From positions 4,243,501 through 4,307,500 of the forward strand of contig NC_083510.1 of NCBI RefSeq assembly GCF_032362555.1: a stretch of 64,000 nucleotides of DNA, read 5' to 3'. A model generated the notes under the pieces. It made no database searches, was not told the origin of the DNA, and saw only the letters and a program-made list of their open reading frames with translations. Shown piece after piece: positions 48,246 through 59,655 of this stretch (its first letter is position 1; the number at the start of each line of letters is the position of its first letter). Source of the DNA: Amyelois transitella (lineage: Eukaryota > Arthropoda > Insecta > Lepidoptera > Pyralidae). Made by a program: the position numbers and the translations under genes.

Positions 48246-48509
48246 ATAAGATAAAAAGTAAAAAATATATACCTATTCAGGAAACTGTTAACGTAGTTCA
48301 ACGAGACAAACCATTGTTTCCTTCAAATAACATCGTCAAGGAAAGGCATACACTACAATGTGATGTACTGTATCGTTCCGCATTTTACTCTGACTAAAGA
48401 AAAGATAATCTGGCCAATTTTCTATGTGCCGGTGCATCTTTACTAGTAATTGTCACTTGCATGTAAGAGGGAGAATGTACGTACATATTCCTTTGAGCAT
48501 GTGTGCGTT

Positions 48510-48545
48510 TATATATAGGTGAGTGGTGGTTTTCGCTATCCGTTT
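48510..48545 (+). promoter_or_regulatory. Probable TATA box
   Basis: TATATATAG at 48510-48518 lies about 150 nt upstream of the ATG at 48662; transcription would start near 48540. No strong initiator word is seen, so the exact start is uncertain. Confidence 0.5.
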
Positions 48546-48661
48546 TGCGTCCCGACCTTGGAAATGGGCAGGCTTATTGTGGGTTTTATAATTGGTTAGT
48601 TATAGTGTCTTCAAGATACAGTGTTGGTGGATGTATTTGGTGATCAGCTGTACTGGGAATC

Positions 48662-51600
48662 ATGGTGAATGCCTACAATATTTTGGTGAGTACCATGGTT
48701 AAATTAGTACTTATTCAATTAGTTATGGTAATTTTTTTTATCTAAATTAATCTATAGATCATCAATGTTAAGGCAATGGGAAAGAAATTACCCAAATCAA
48801 TAGTATTTATCTATGTATAAAACTTAGTTGTTTCCTAAAATGATTTATTTCACAATAATTGATATTATAGTTATTATATAGAGATATATAATGTAAATTA
48901 TTACGATTTTTCCTAGGTGCTCTTGGCAAATCTGGTGGTGTTGAATTGTCAAGAACAAAATGTCCTAGAGCAACATACAACGCACGATACTGATTCAGTG
49001 AGTATAAACTATATTCCCTTATCATATAAACATAATTATGTAGATAAGACATAATAGTATATTATATCAAATAGACAAACGCTGAAATTCTAGAAAATGA
49101 TTCATTAAGTGTGAAGTGCACTATGTGTTCTTTTAATGATTTTAGCGGTAGGATAAATTTGCCCACATTATAAGTAATTTATACGGTGATCAGATATCTT
49201 AAAGCATCTTCTTCTTCTCAATTTATCCGATAAGTATATTGAGAAGAAGAAGATATATCCAATCTTCCACTCTCGGATGCCTCTTCCAATGCATTCCGGT
49301 ACGATCTAAATGCGGATATGCTGACACCTTCCTACGGTTTAGTAATACATAATTATTGCAATACGGTGCAGCCCACTTTATTAATTAAATTAATTGAACA
49401 TGGGATTGAAAGCGTAAATCAATGCGTGAATGGATACTTTTAAAAGAAATTCCTTCTTTGTAGACATTGAGTGTTTATTTTTTAAGCCCAGTGTAAATAT
49501 TAATTTACAAAAGACCAAGTATCGGATTCAAATTTTTTGCGACACCAGTAACTGATTTTTACAACAAAAATTCAATAAGCAGCGGCATTGTCTATTGGAG
49601 AGTCATCAATTATACTTTCACGGTTTTATAGATTTGAATATTTATAGCATAATGTTAAATAAGATACAAAATAACGTCATTCCAAACACCAGCCATTTCG
49701 TAATTAGGTGCACGCGATTTTCACTGCGCGCACGCAACGTGTCACCGACACCGGTGATATGACGAGGTGTTAATTACTTGGATCAATGATTTTTTATGAT
49801 GATTGGACACAATCAATTGCTATTTTTATTGTTTTTAATGTAAATTAGACTATTAAGCGTCGTTAAAAATATTTGAAAATCCTAATACACAGCCAATTTA
49901 ATTTTCATCTGTAAATAAAAAGATTTTAATGGTGTTAATTAAAGAAACAAAAAATTTATAAGATAAAAAAGGGAATTTAACAAAATGCGTGAATAGAATT
50001 ACCATTAAAGGTTCTATAGCCATCTTAGTTCAAAATGTAATAAAATAGCAATCAAACTCTTTACCGTCGGCTACCTAAGAAAAAAAAAATATTATTGGCA
50101 GATCCTACAACATTTCAAATTATGTACATCAAAATCACGCTAACGGTTCTAAAGCAATCGCGTTACAAACATACATACTTAAATACAAAAACGTATTTTA
50201 GTACAGAGATAGGTGCAGCGATTTTTATGAAGATATCCATATGTAATGTGCTAGGAATAAAATTCTAGTCGCCTCGAGTGACGAAATTGCACGACAACTA
50301 TAACAGCACGGAGGTCGTCTAAATATACACATAGTACAATCAATGAAAGTAGTTTGGTGTGGAAATAAGTAAAATGACCGGAGGCATGTTGTGTTCAACC
50401 CAGTTTCTTTCGCAGCAACTGCTGCAATACTGTTCTACATTTCTTTCAATATGCAAATAATTTTATGAATCCTTTCAATTTTATGCATTTTATTTTTCTT
50501 TGGGCATGGGGCTCTTTCATGGGGCAGATAGAGCCAAAAGACATGAATGCTTATTGATGTATGATATAATAAATAAATAATTTGAATTTATCTAAAATAT
50601 AATATTTTATATACCTTTATATATATAAAGGTATATGTCGGGAAAAACAAAAAACACAAAATTAAATTTGATGACATAATTATATTTTTTATACAAGTAG
50701 TTACTTTCACTGCCAAAACGAAAGTGTAAAAAAAGGGGCGGAACAAACTACACTGCAACAAATTCATCAATGATGACAATAAATAGCCAAAAACACACTA
50801 CCTTTTCTAATAAATTTAGACATAGTTACGAAAAAACTGATACCTGCATACTCTTTCGTTTTCATCCAAATTCTTAACTCTCTCATGCAAACTCGTCGGT
50901 TGATATAAAATATGTGAATTATATAATTTTACACATCATCAAAAAGAAAAGTAGAAAAATTAAACAAATTTAGTATCTACTAGGAAAATGTAATGGTAAT
51001 GGATTGTAACAGAAATTAATAGTTAAGTAGTAAATGTGTAACGTTAACGATTAATGGCCGCGCTGAAAGTGAACGCACAAATGAAAGCGAGACTTGACTT
51101 TGAGTAACGGTGCTCGCACGTGCTCGCTCATCTTGAACTTGTTAATTGTATTCATGTAGTCGCTTTTTACGAATAAACTTACTGGAAACAGGTCATTTTA
51201 AAGATAGAACAGGCATTAGTTTATACTTATTGGCGCATATTTACGATAATGCTTTGACGATCGTACCTTGATCAAATGAACGCCAATTCGGCAAAGGGTC
51301 AAGTCAAGAGTACCCAAAACTGCATAGAATTATGAATGCGGATGAAGCGAAAGAAATATGCAGAGATTGTGGCAAGTGGAATTATGTAGTGCTTGCCTAC
51401 CCCTCCGGAAAATTGGCGTGATTTTATGATTATTCTAGCTATCCTGGCAAAAGTAATTTCTCGTTAAAAAATATGTTAAGAGTGGACAACCTTTATCACT
51501 AAGGCGTATGAAAAATTATTGTTGACCGATTCTCATACTTACTCAATATGCTCACAAAATTTCATGAGAATCGGTCAAGCCGTTTCGGAGGAGTACGGGA

Positions 51601-54074
51601 ACGAACATTGTGATACGAGAATTTTATAAATAAGATAACTTTCCTTATGCTAAAAAAAGAGTTTAATCAATCTGCTTTCATACATCCTCTTGCAACGTAG
51701 GTATGTGATAAATTATCAAGTTATGCAAAATAATCGATTGAGTAAACTAATTAACATGCGATTACTGAAACCAATTATCCACTGTATCGAAAGTGATTTG
51801 ACATTGGTTACGGTGGATTGAACCCGCGGTCGCTCATCTTGAACTTGAAACTAGTGACATTTAACAAGCCTGTATTTAGTTTCTCTACTCTCACTGTTTC
51901 TATTCTCAGAACATATAATCACGTATATACGACTGAGCAGATAATCTTAAAAAGCCTGAAAGGCCATGTTCAGCTGAAGGGCTTAATGATAAAATTTTGA
52001 TTAAATTCGTGACAGTTTGCTAGTTCAAGATCTAAAAGAAAAATCCTGAGCCGTCCTCTTAGTCGCTTTTTATTAGGTACTTCCAAGGAAAATTTATGGA
52101 CTGGTCCTATTCTAAAGCGCTGGGAACTACACGGCACTAAGGATAGATTATGCATCTCGCCACCTGTCACGATACCTGTATACCTTATTTTTAGGGTACT
52201 CTTGACTTGAACTTTTGTCTTGGCCTTCCCCTAAAAAAATTAAGCAGTTAGTTAATAACTATAAACAAAAGAATATGCAGACTATTTACAACTTACTTGT
52301 AAATAAGGAAGAATCATTTTTTCAACTGGAAACGGGAAAGGATCTCTTCCCATTTCAATTCATGTTCACAAACTTAATGAAAATACGTTTTTGCATACAT
52401 GTCTTAATAACCGACATTCCTTACATATGGAAACGATTAAATCGCTCACTAATTGATTACTCTAATAACCAAGCATGCGATAGCATAATACTGAATGTAT
52501 AAATGCTACTTCTTATTACCTTATTAATTTCTTTATGATTGATGCTCTCTATAATACAGCTATTAATAAAGAAACAATTAAAGCATATTATTAAAAAAAA
52601 ATTATTGATATGTGAAACAAAAGTAAAACATATTAAGTATTTTAGCGAACCCCGAGTTTAAAACTGGGAATTCATTCAAAGAAGAAAATAAGAACTCCTT
52701 TATTCTTTTAAAAACAAAGGAGTTCTTATTTATTTAACGCGATTCTATACAAAAGAAATAGCAATTTATTTTTTATTTCTTTTCAGGTAAATCCAAGCTA
52801 TTCATTCAGCTATGGAGTATCTGACTCCCGTACTGGAGATATCAAAACAGTATGGGAAGCTAAAGATGGTGACACTGTTAAAGGTAATAAAATATAATTG
52901 ATAATATGTACACATTATATATTTAAAATAATATAATAAAAGGCTAGCTTAAAGTATAATAAAGAAAACTTTGATGAAGCTTTGATAGTCACAGCGATAT
53001 ATCTTGAATAATATACGATGTATTTCATTTATTCTAAAGAGTCTTTATTTAAAGTGTGATAGAGGAAAAAGTGATTTCCCAGTGTATACTTGTATTAAAA
53101 ACTTATAACACTTAACTGTTTTGTCCCTTTCAGGTCACTACAGCGTTTTAGAACCTGATGGTTCTATGAGGACAGTAGAATATTCAGCAGGCCCCAACAC
53201 AGGATTCCAAGCGAAGGTCAATAACGATGGTGTACAGCCCCAACCTGATGTCCCAATCTTTGAAAGTAAGGCCATGAGGGATTATGAGCAAGTTTTTGAT
53301 TTTTCTGAAGTTCCTGATGAAGAAGAGCGCTACGTCAAAGTAAATAAGAAAAGAGGTAACGTTCTCGATGGTCGGATAAGAGACTATGTAAAAAGAAAAC
53401 GACCACAATATCCCATCGATCTTGAACCCAGCGAATACACCCATAGCTATTCAATAAAACATCCATATCGGGATACAGACGGTGCAGAAAGCGAATCTCA
53501 TATGAGCATGGATCCAAGTTGTAAAACAAAAAAGAAAAACGAAAATCCTATGTACACAAGTATCACAGATTTAGATTTAAAGAAATATCCGAGTTTTGCA
53601 TCGAATTCGTTTAAGGAAGATTTTGAAAAATATGAATCTCAGCCATCATATGACTTCGATAAATTAATAAGTAGTCAAAAGTATGGCAAAGGTAAATTTG
53701 AAGATTTTGGTATCAAAGAATCAAAATACACAATGCCATCTATCCCAGATTTGCCATCGTTTGACAAATACTATCCAGAAGATCTTCCTTCTCGCCCAAA
53801 AAAGAAGTATAAGCCGCATAAGAAACCTGAAATTCTTAGCGATGATCTAGACGATTATATCTTAGTTCCTAAAAAGAAATATAAAAATCCGCTGAGGGTT
53901 CCAGACTTGGATGATTACCATAGTAATGACGATGATTACGAACGACCGCATTTTGATGACGACGATAGATATCACTCTATCCGAGGTTCTGGCTCGGCTC
54001 CAAAGGAAATCATTAGGAAAGTTGTAAAGAAAAAGAAGCCAGTTATAAACCTATTAGATATGTTTGATATTTAG
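48662..54074 (+). CDS. RR-2 cuticular protein with long charged tail, 380 aa
   Basis: Four coding exons: 48662-48685, 48917-48997, 52787-52883 and 53134-54074, all GT/AG with matching phases. Exon 1 encodes MVNAYNIL; with exon 2 (VLLANLVVLNC) it forms the signal peptide. The RR-2 domain (about residues 38-100) reads YSFSYGVSDSRTGDIKTVW, KDGDTVKGHYSVLEPDGSMR and EYSAGPNTGFQAKV; it is divergent (PNTGFQ for the usual HNGFN) but the aromatic chitin-binding pattern is kept. About 280 residues follow, very rich in Lys, Asp, Glu and Tyr, with alternating basic and acidic blocks. KKKYK occurs at about 290-294 and 314-318, each followed by a DLDDY motif, and a basic block VVKKKKPV precedes the end LLDMFDI. 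Few RR-2 proteins have such a tail; a cross-linking or mineral/charge-network role is only inferred. Intron 2 is 3.8 kb. Confidence 0.9.
49206..49254. repeat. 17-bp inverted repeat with nested stem, intronic
   Basis: Arms ATCTTCTTCTTCTCAAT (49206-49222) and ATTGAGAAGAAGAAGAT (49238-49254) pair perfectly; the 15-nt loop itself contains TTATC and GATAA, which can pair, extending the cruciform. It lies in intron 2 of the gene at 48662. Confidence 0.85.
50609..50636. repeat. Perfect 28-bp palindrome
   Basis: ATATACCTTTATAT followed immediately by its exact reverse complement, with no spacer. Intronic and AT-rich. Confidence 0.85.
51332..51445 (+). mobile_element. RTE-type LINE 3' end (ORF2 C-terminus)
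   Basis: An ATG-initiated stretch of 29 codons survives: MNADEAKEICRDCGKWNYVV then LAYPSGKLA, stop at 51419-51421, followed by TTTTATGATTAT. The motif DEAKExCRDxGKW matches the remnant at 57085. It is a 5'-truncated copy in intron 2 of the RR-2 gene at 48662. Confidence 0.65.
51536..51640. repeat. LINE tail remnant
   Basis: CACAAAATTTCATGAGAATC, GGTCAAGCCGTTTCGGAGGA and GTACGGGAACGAACATTGTG, ending GAGAATTTTATAAATAAGA: typical of degraded LINE 3' ends in Lepidoptera. Intronic. Confidence 0.55.
51915..52138 (-). repeat. SINE-like repeat family A, near full length
   Basis: Runs from the tail side (ATAATCACGTATATACGAC) to the head (GGGAACTACACGGCAC) with blocks AAAGGCCATGTTCAGC, GGGCTTAATGATAAAATTTT and TCTTAGTCGCTTTTTATTAG. 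Minus strand, in intron 2 of the RR-2 gene at 48662. Confidence 0.8.
52686..52731. repeat. 16-bp hairpin just upstream of an RR exon
   Basis: AAATAAGAACTCCTTT (52686-52701) and AAAGGAGTTCTTATTT (52716-52731) pair perfectly over a 14-nt loop. The hairpin ends 55 nt before exon 3 (52787), in the branch-point and polypyrimidine zone of intron 2. Confidence 0.88.
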
Positions 54075-54115
54075 GTTTATATTAACATGATACAAATTAG
54101 TATACTATTGATACT

Positions 54116-54121
54116 AATAAA
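54116..54121 (+). promoter_or_regulatory. Polyadenylation signal AATAAA
   Basis: Exact AATAAA 42 nt after the TAG of the charged-tail RR-2 gene; a second AATAAA lies at 54227-54232. Confidence 0.6.
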
Positions 54122-55868
54122 AATGTTTTGGTGATATATTTGTCGATAAAATTACTTATAAATGTTTCCAACTAGACAAAATAAGCCAAATGAGTAAACC
54201 AAAGCTCTTAATTTGATTTCTTTAACAATAAACTTATCTTAAGACTGTATTAATTTAATAAATTAAATACTGACCGTTGCTGATTTCATTTCAATATACA
54301 ACCCTTCTTGTTCATAATAGAAATTACAAATCATAAAATGTGTTATATAATTATAATTGCAGAATTGTTTCAAAGCTGATTAACAAATTATTATCGGCAG
54401 TTATTGAGGCTATAGTTGTATATATGTATATTGCGAAATATCTCACAATGACGGTGAAAGTGCAAAGCCCCGTACGAACTGGAGCAAGTAGGAGTGTCGG
54501 TATTACCTCACAAGGACGTTTGAGCGATATTAAACGTAACTGAATACTATAATTATAGCGAAAATGGTATGTTAATTTTTATCGAATGGAGATTTCATGA
54601 TATTATCAGTATTAATTTTCATAATTGGATTCAGCTATGCCGAAACGAGACAGCTGATTTTTCATAATAAATGAATCGTTAATGACAGGAAACACTTAGG
54701 CTTATCTTACTTACTTTATCAATAGCTTTTTTACTCGGTTCCTTATTAAGAACTTTCTTCGTAGATACACTATCAATAATAATAAAAATTTATGCAACAA
54801 ATTGTTCTTAAATTTTGTGAATCACAATTAATTTCAATCAATTAATCATGTTTATTGGTCCAAGTGAAGTAATATATCGTTTAACAGTTAATTAATAGTT
54901 TAAAATCGCCGACCAAAAAACTAAAACATTGGTACAAACCCTTTGACATAATAACCTTTTTATTCACATTACCTTTTATTGAAAGTAAAGGACATTTGTA
55001 TCAGTTATCAATATCCGTTGTCAATCCAGCGATTTAAGAATGGTGATATGTTTAATTCAGCTGCACGCATACCGCGAACATCACAGACATAGATAGAGCT
55101 AGACCCCGCATGAATATGGAGCATTATGCTAAATTGGCTAAGTAAAACTTTTTATACCCTTAAACGTTTTTTTTCTTTCATAAAGTTAAAGCTCCCATAA
55201 TTATTTTTGTGATTTGAAAAGTGTTTTATATAGTCATAAATAGATAGTTCGTAGCGCCATCCACTTGACGTCAGGCATCAATCAGGTTTTTGGAACTGTG
55301 TTTCCTATTCATTCAAGAATAAAAAAATAAACATAACAGAACTACATCAACATAACTAATAAGTAGTTGACAGCGATAAAGTAGTTTACGCAATGATCTG
55401 TTAAAATAGATGACGTCACGCTACGAAAAACAGTATTTTTATGAATGAAAATCTTCATAAATCATATCATAAATCAGTCATATTGAACAATTTTACTTTC
55501 GAATAAAAAATACATATGTCTTGGCATACTCAATTGCATGGCAAGATCTATTGTGTTATTGTTGTGATATGAACATTTATTCGTATTGTATCATATTATA
55601 TCAGTACCTAAAACAATATAACTGTACATGTTCAGTGTATGCCTTTTCCGCGAAGGGGTAGGTAATATACACTACTTATTAGACTTTTAGTAACTGTTAG
55701 TTGAGGAAATACCCTAAAAAATACACGACGAATTTTCTCAACTTATGTTTTGATATAAGTATGGACGTTTTATTAGCGAAATTTCTTTGGGATAAGCCTG
55801 TAATTATACGCTGAAATAGATTAATCCTCTACCAAAAATGTCTAACTCAGTGACCTTATTTCACCCTG

Positions 55869-56072
55869 TTGAAAAAAGACGTTGTGAAGAAATTGATAGT
55901 TGAACTATCTTTAACTAACAATGTCTGTGGCGGACATTCACTGAATGCGGCCCTGACACGAACGCATTGTCGCAACCAACTGCCACGCGACATGCTAACC
56001 GCTGCCGTCGAAATAAGAGACAGTTCCAGAAAGATATTGAAATTACCACTATCTAGAGCAAATTGCTTTTAG
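55869..56072. other. GC-richer patch, open on both strands
   Basis: The plus frame reads ...NNVCGGHSLNAALTRTHCRN and LPRDMLTAAVEIRDSSRK; the minus strand is also open for about 60 codons. Base composition between 55920 and 56000 is clearly richer in G and C than the surroundings. There is no domain, splice pair or repeat match I can name, so it may be an exon of an unseen gene or a transposon fragment. Confidence 0.22.
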
Positions 56073-57084
56073 TTTCTTGTATTTTTTTAAGAAGATTAAA
56101 TTGAATTTAATATTTATATTTAATTTAATAGGTATATAATATAAGTTACAAAATATTAATTTTATAGTAATATTAGATTTTGACCCCAAAAGGGGATTTC
56201 CGTGAGAATTGAAATTTAAAAAAAAAATTGAAAAATAGTAATATGTTTGGTATGAAATTATGCTCCATAGCTTATCCAGTTGGTCCGTTTCATCTTAATA
56301 TAAACATAGAATGAGAAATAACTTAATTCTATGTACTCGAAAAAATAATAATACATTAACGAAATATCGAGACAAGCCATCATCATATCCCAATAAGAGA
56401 TTACTTCTAGTTAACCATGAAATAATTGGTTGGAGTTCAACTAAGTTTATTGATAGAAATGTTTAAGCCTAGTAGTAGTTCATAATAGTAAGAAGATACA
56501 GAGCATTTAGATGGATGATGAAATTCTATGGGAAATGGAAGAGAGAACAAGAGCAGAGACAATACCTGTTATTAATATGTTGAAATTGATAATCTTGAAC
56601 TTCTCGATAGGGTAAATATTAATTTCTGAATTTATTCACATATGAAATTATAATATTGAAATTGCATTTTATGTTATTTGCAATTTAAATTGTTTTAAAT
56701 TATATCTAGTTAAATTACACATAATCCATGTAGACACCCATATTTCTTGTTTTACTATTTTGCATGTATAACTGCTTCCTTCGCTGCAATTTTCTGACCC
56801 ACATCATTATACCACTCAAATGTCCACGCATAATTAATATTCAACTCTATGATTTTCCTTTGGTAAATGTATGTGGCGTTTGCTTGCGATTTCGCTCCTA
56901 TTCATTTCACTTGTCCTATAATTTCGCTATAACTATAGTATAAGTCAAGTCAGTAACAAACTCTGGTCGTAATAAAGTTCACCAGATATAGGAAATTCTT
57001 TGTTAGTTTAATATTTCATTTTTTTGTTATTTTTTAATTATAGATCATACCCTAATAAACCAGCGAACTTGCTCGAAGAAAGTA

Positions 57085-57150
57085 ATGAATGAGGATGAAG
57101 CAAAAGAAGTATGTAGGGATCGTGGCAAGTGGGAAGGTGTAGTTTCTACT
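57085..57150 (+). mobile_element. RTE-type LINE fragment (ORF2 C-terminus)
   Basis: Encodes NEDEAKEVCRDRGKWEGVVS, the same C-terminal motif as at 51332, then diverges before the stop and tail. Confidence 0.6.
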
Positions 57151-57759
57151 CAAAGTCCTCTGCTAATAAGTACGAATTTTATTTACGAACAAAATAGAAT
57201 ATTAACTATTCTTAACATTCATGCAAATACATTACGAAACGATTTCATGAACAGAATTGTTACAAGATTTCTTTCACTTCATTATATTCTCCAACCGTCT
57301 GATCTTAATCAGAGCAGATGTTGTAGTATCATTGTATAACAAACAAACCGGATCTAGTTAAAGTTACTTAGGAGATAAATATGCAATTAAGTTATTCATG
57401 CAATATCTAGTGTCTGAATTATGGCATTATTAAAATAGATCCATATACCTAGCAATTTATAACTTTCTGACATTTATATAAATAACACGAAATATTATTA
57501 GTGAATAGGATAAAATACAAACTAATAACTAATATGAAAGTAAAAGTATGTCAGGTTGGGTATCACGATTGCTTACAATTTTGCTTAAAAGTTATTCATT
57601 GAAGAGAGCTTAGAAAGGACATAGATATAGGGCAATAATTTCCGTGAATTTCGCAAAAAACCTATTCTTTTGTAGGTGGCGATAAATTTGCGCGGGCAAA
57701 GCTGCGGGTAAAAGTTAGTATTTCACTATCCCAAACATGGGCGTAGTCAATTTATAAAA

Positions 57760-57858
57760 AACATACATATTTTTTTCCTTCGGAACAGACAAACCCAACA
57801 GTCTATTGAGATATTAAGATAAGTGACTAGCTCATCGCGTAAAATAAATATTCTGAAG
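57760..57858 (-). repeat. SINE-like repeat family A fragment
   Basis: CCTTCGGAACAGACAAACCC, AACAGTCTATTGAG and GACTAGCTCATCGCGTAAAA match family A, with internal deletion. Confidence 0.5.
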
Positions 57859-58204
57859 TATCGAAATAGTTTCCTTGTTTGAGTTTTCATACTTTCAATG
57901 TTCTTATTTCACTACTATTGGTGAACCTCATAATGTTTCAATTAGATTAAACAATGGTACCTATATCAATTTAATACAATTCTAGAGCTAACATCATCAT
58001 TGTTCTGTTCTGCATACAATGTAGTTTAAATCTATCATTAATTTTAACGGCACGCTTGCAAATCTGAGGAATGTTTATTGATAGCCGTACTCATTCAATA
58101 TATTAATTTATTATGTGTGTGGGCTTGCACTCATAAATTTTGGTAGTTACAGCAACACTGTTCTAAATATAAATTACACAGAGCTGGTATCAACTCTTAT
58201 TTAT

Positions 58205-58455
58205 TACTAGCTGTTGCCTGCGACTTCGTCCGCGTAAATTTCGAATTTTTCCGCGTAAACTTATTTGCAGGCAAACTCATGCCTTGAGTTCATTGAAATG
58301 ACGATAACTTTCTTTTTAGTGAACCGATTTTGATAAAAAAAACTTTAAATGTTTTTTTGAGTTAAACCAAAGCAATTGGTGAAAGTTTTAAGTGAATCGG
58401 TTTAGAACTTTCAGAGATAAGCGTGATCATACATACAGACAGACAGACAGACAAG
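58205..58455 (+). repeat. LINE tail remnant ending in ACAG microsatellite
   Basis: Starts CTAGCTGTTGCCTGCGACTT, CGTCCGCGTAAATTTC, continues with AACCGATTTTGATAAAAA and AGTGAATCGGTTTAGAAC, and ends in about five ACAG units (58433-58454). The CTAGCTGTTGCC start recurs in degraded form at 18980 and, reversed, near 22740. Confidence 0.65.
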
Positions 58456-59308
58456 AAATTAAAAAAATATATTTTTGCTTTCTATTATTCATTCTAAGTG
58501 TCCCTCTATCCATTTCAGTCGAAAATACAGACAAAATATTTTTACTGTTTTATTATATGTATAGACAAGACTTTTGGTAAGGCTTTGCTTCCGTCATCAT
58601 TCTTTCTTTTTTATTGTATTCTAATATGAATATAACAAGATCCATGATCCAACGGTTTCCGAATATGTACTTAACAATAATTATTTTCTGAGTAATTTGC
58701 GTACAGTAATTTGATTCCTAACCGATGCTCTTAAAGCGAAGGAGAATATCGCGAGGAAACCTGCACTTTCATTCAACTAGATGATATACGTATGATAATG
58801 GATAATAGGTACCCATTTCAGGTTCGTGGTCATATGCGCACCTCGGGTTCTCTGAGTATAGGTAACTACTAGGTATGAATGGAATACGGAAATAACAAAA
58901 ACGCTATGTCAAATATTCATTACATGGCAATGAAAAGAATTTTTATCCAGAATATGGAGAAATTAGAACTTCTAAACTACAGTTTTACATTATGTATTTT
59001 GAGTGCAACATGTCTTAAAAAGTATGTTAAGCTTCGTTAGTATAAAACACATTACATGTAAACGTGTAAAGTAAAAAAATCCGCTTTAATAAAAGTAGGT
59101 ATTATCCATCTATAATCCATTTGTAATTCACACTACTAATCTGTAAGTAATGCATTCAATGCCATGATGAATTTACCAAGAACGAAACCAGTTCTACCTA
59201 ATAGACTCCGTGACAAAGTAGCTTTAGTCCGAGTTCATTGACATTGAATAGATGAGTCAGGCTTCAGTGGCAATGTCTGATAACTGAGATACCAAACCTA
59301 TAATATAA

Positions 59309-59440
59309 AACTAGAGTACGCCCGCGGTTCTGTCCGCGTGTAATAAGAAGAGATATATTTTTACATCAGCACACCCCTAGACCACATAAGGAACCTTTAT
59401 GCCGAATTTCAAATTTCATTCAATCAGTCAGTCTTCATTC
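59309..59440 (+). repeat. LINE tail remnant
   Basis: CTAGAGTACGCCCGCGGTTC, TGTCCGCGTGTAATAAG and GAACCTTTATGCCGAATTTC are of the same style as the other degraded LINE ends in the window. Confidence 0.5.
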
Positions 59441-59591
59441 GTTAAATTAGGAATTTTACTTTATTTTAATTAGGTAGATTTATTATAAGTAAAGTTTAGA
59501 AATTGTAGTAATCACATTTTGTCAACTTTATTCAATAAAACTGTTTTTGAGTCAGTCTTCTCCTCATTATGTTTAGAATTTTTGGCTTAAA

Positions 59592-59655
59592 TACATACAA
59601 TCACGTCCTTAACCCTTACAAGGTAGACAGTCCCAAAGGACTTGAAAAGCTAGCA
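59592..59655 (-). repeat. SINE-like repeat family A (tail end)
   Basis: ACATACAATCACGTCCTTAA, CAAGGTAGACAGTCCC and AAAGGACTTGAAAAGC: the tail side of a minus-strand copy. Confidence 0.55.

Larger units (their letters stand above)
45690..48509. other. Intergenic between RR-2 genes
   Basis: It holds a tRNA-related SINE (46408-46611), an RTE 3' end (about 47505-47585), a family B scrap at 47280-47335 and a family A copy (48140-48245). Short frames at 45730-45975 and 45902-46114 are AT-driven and not called. Confidence 0.55.

Noticed and set aside
53184-53529. Minus-strand frames opposite exon 4 of the charged-tail RR-2 gene
   Set aside because: Antisense shadows of a well-supported exon.
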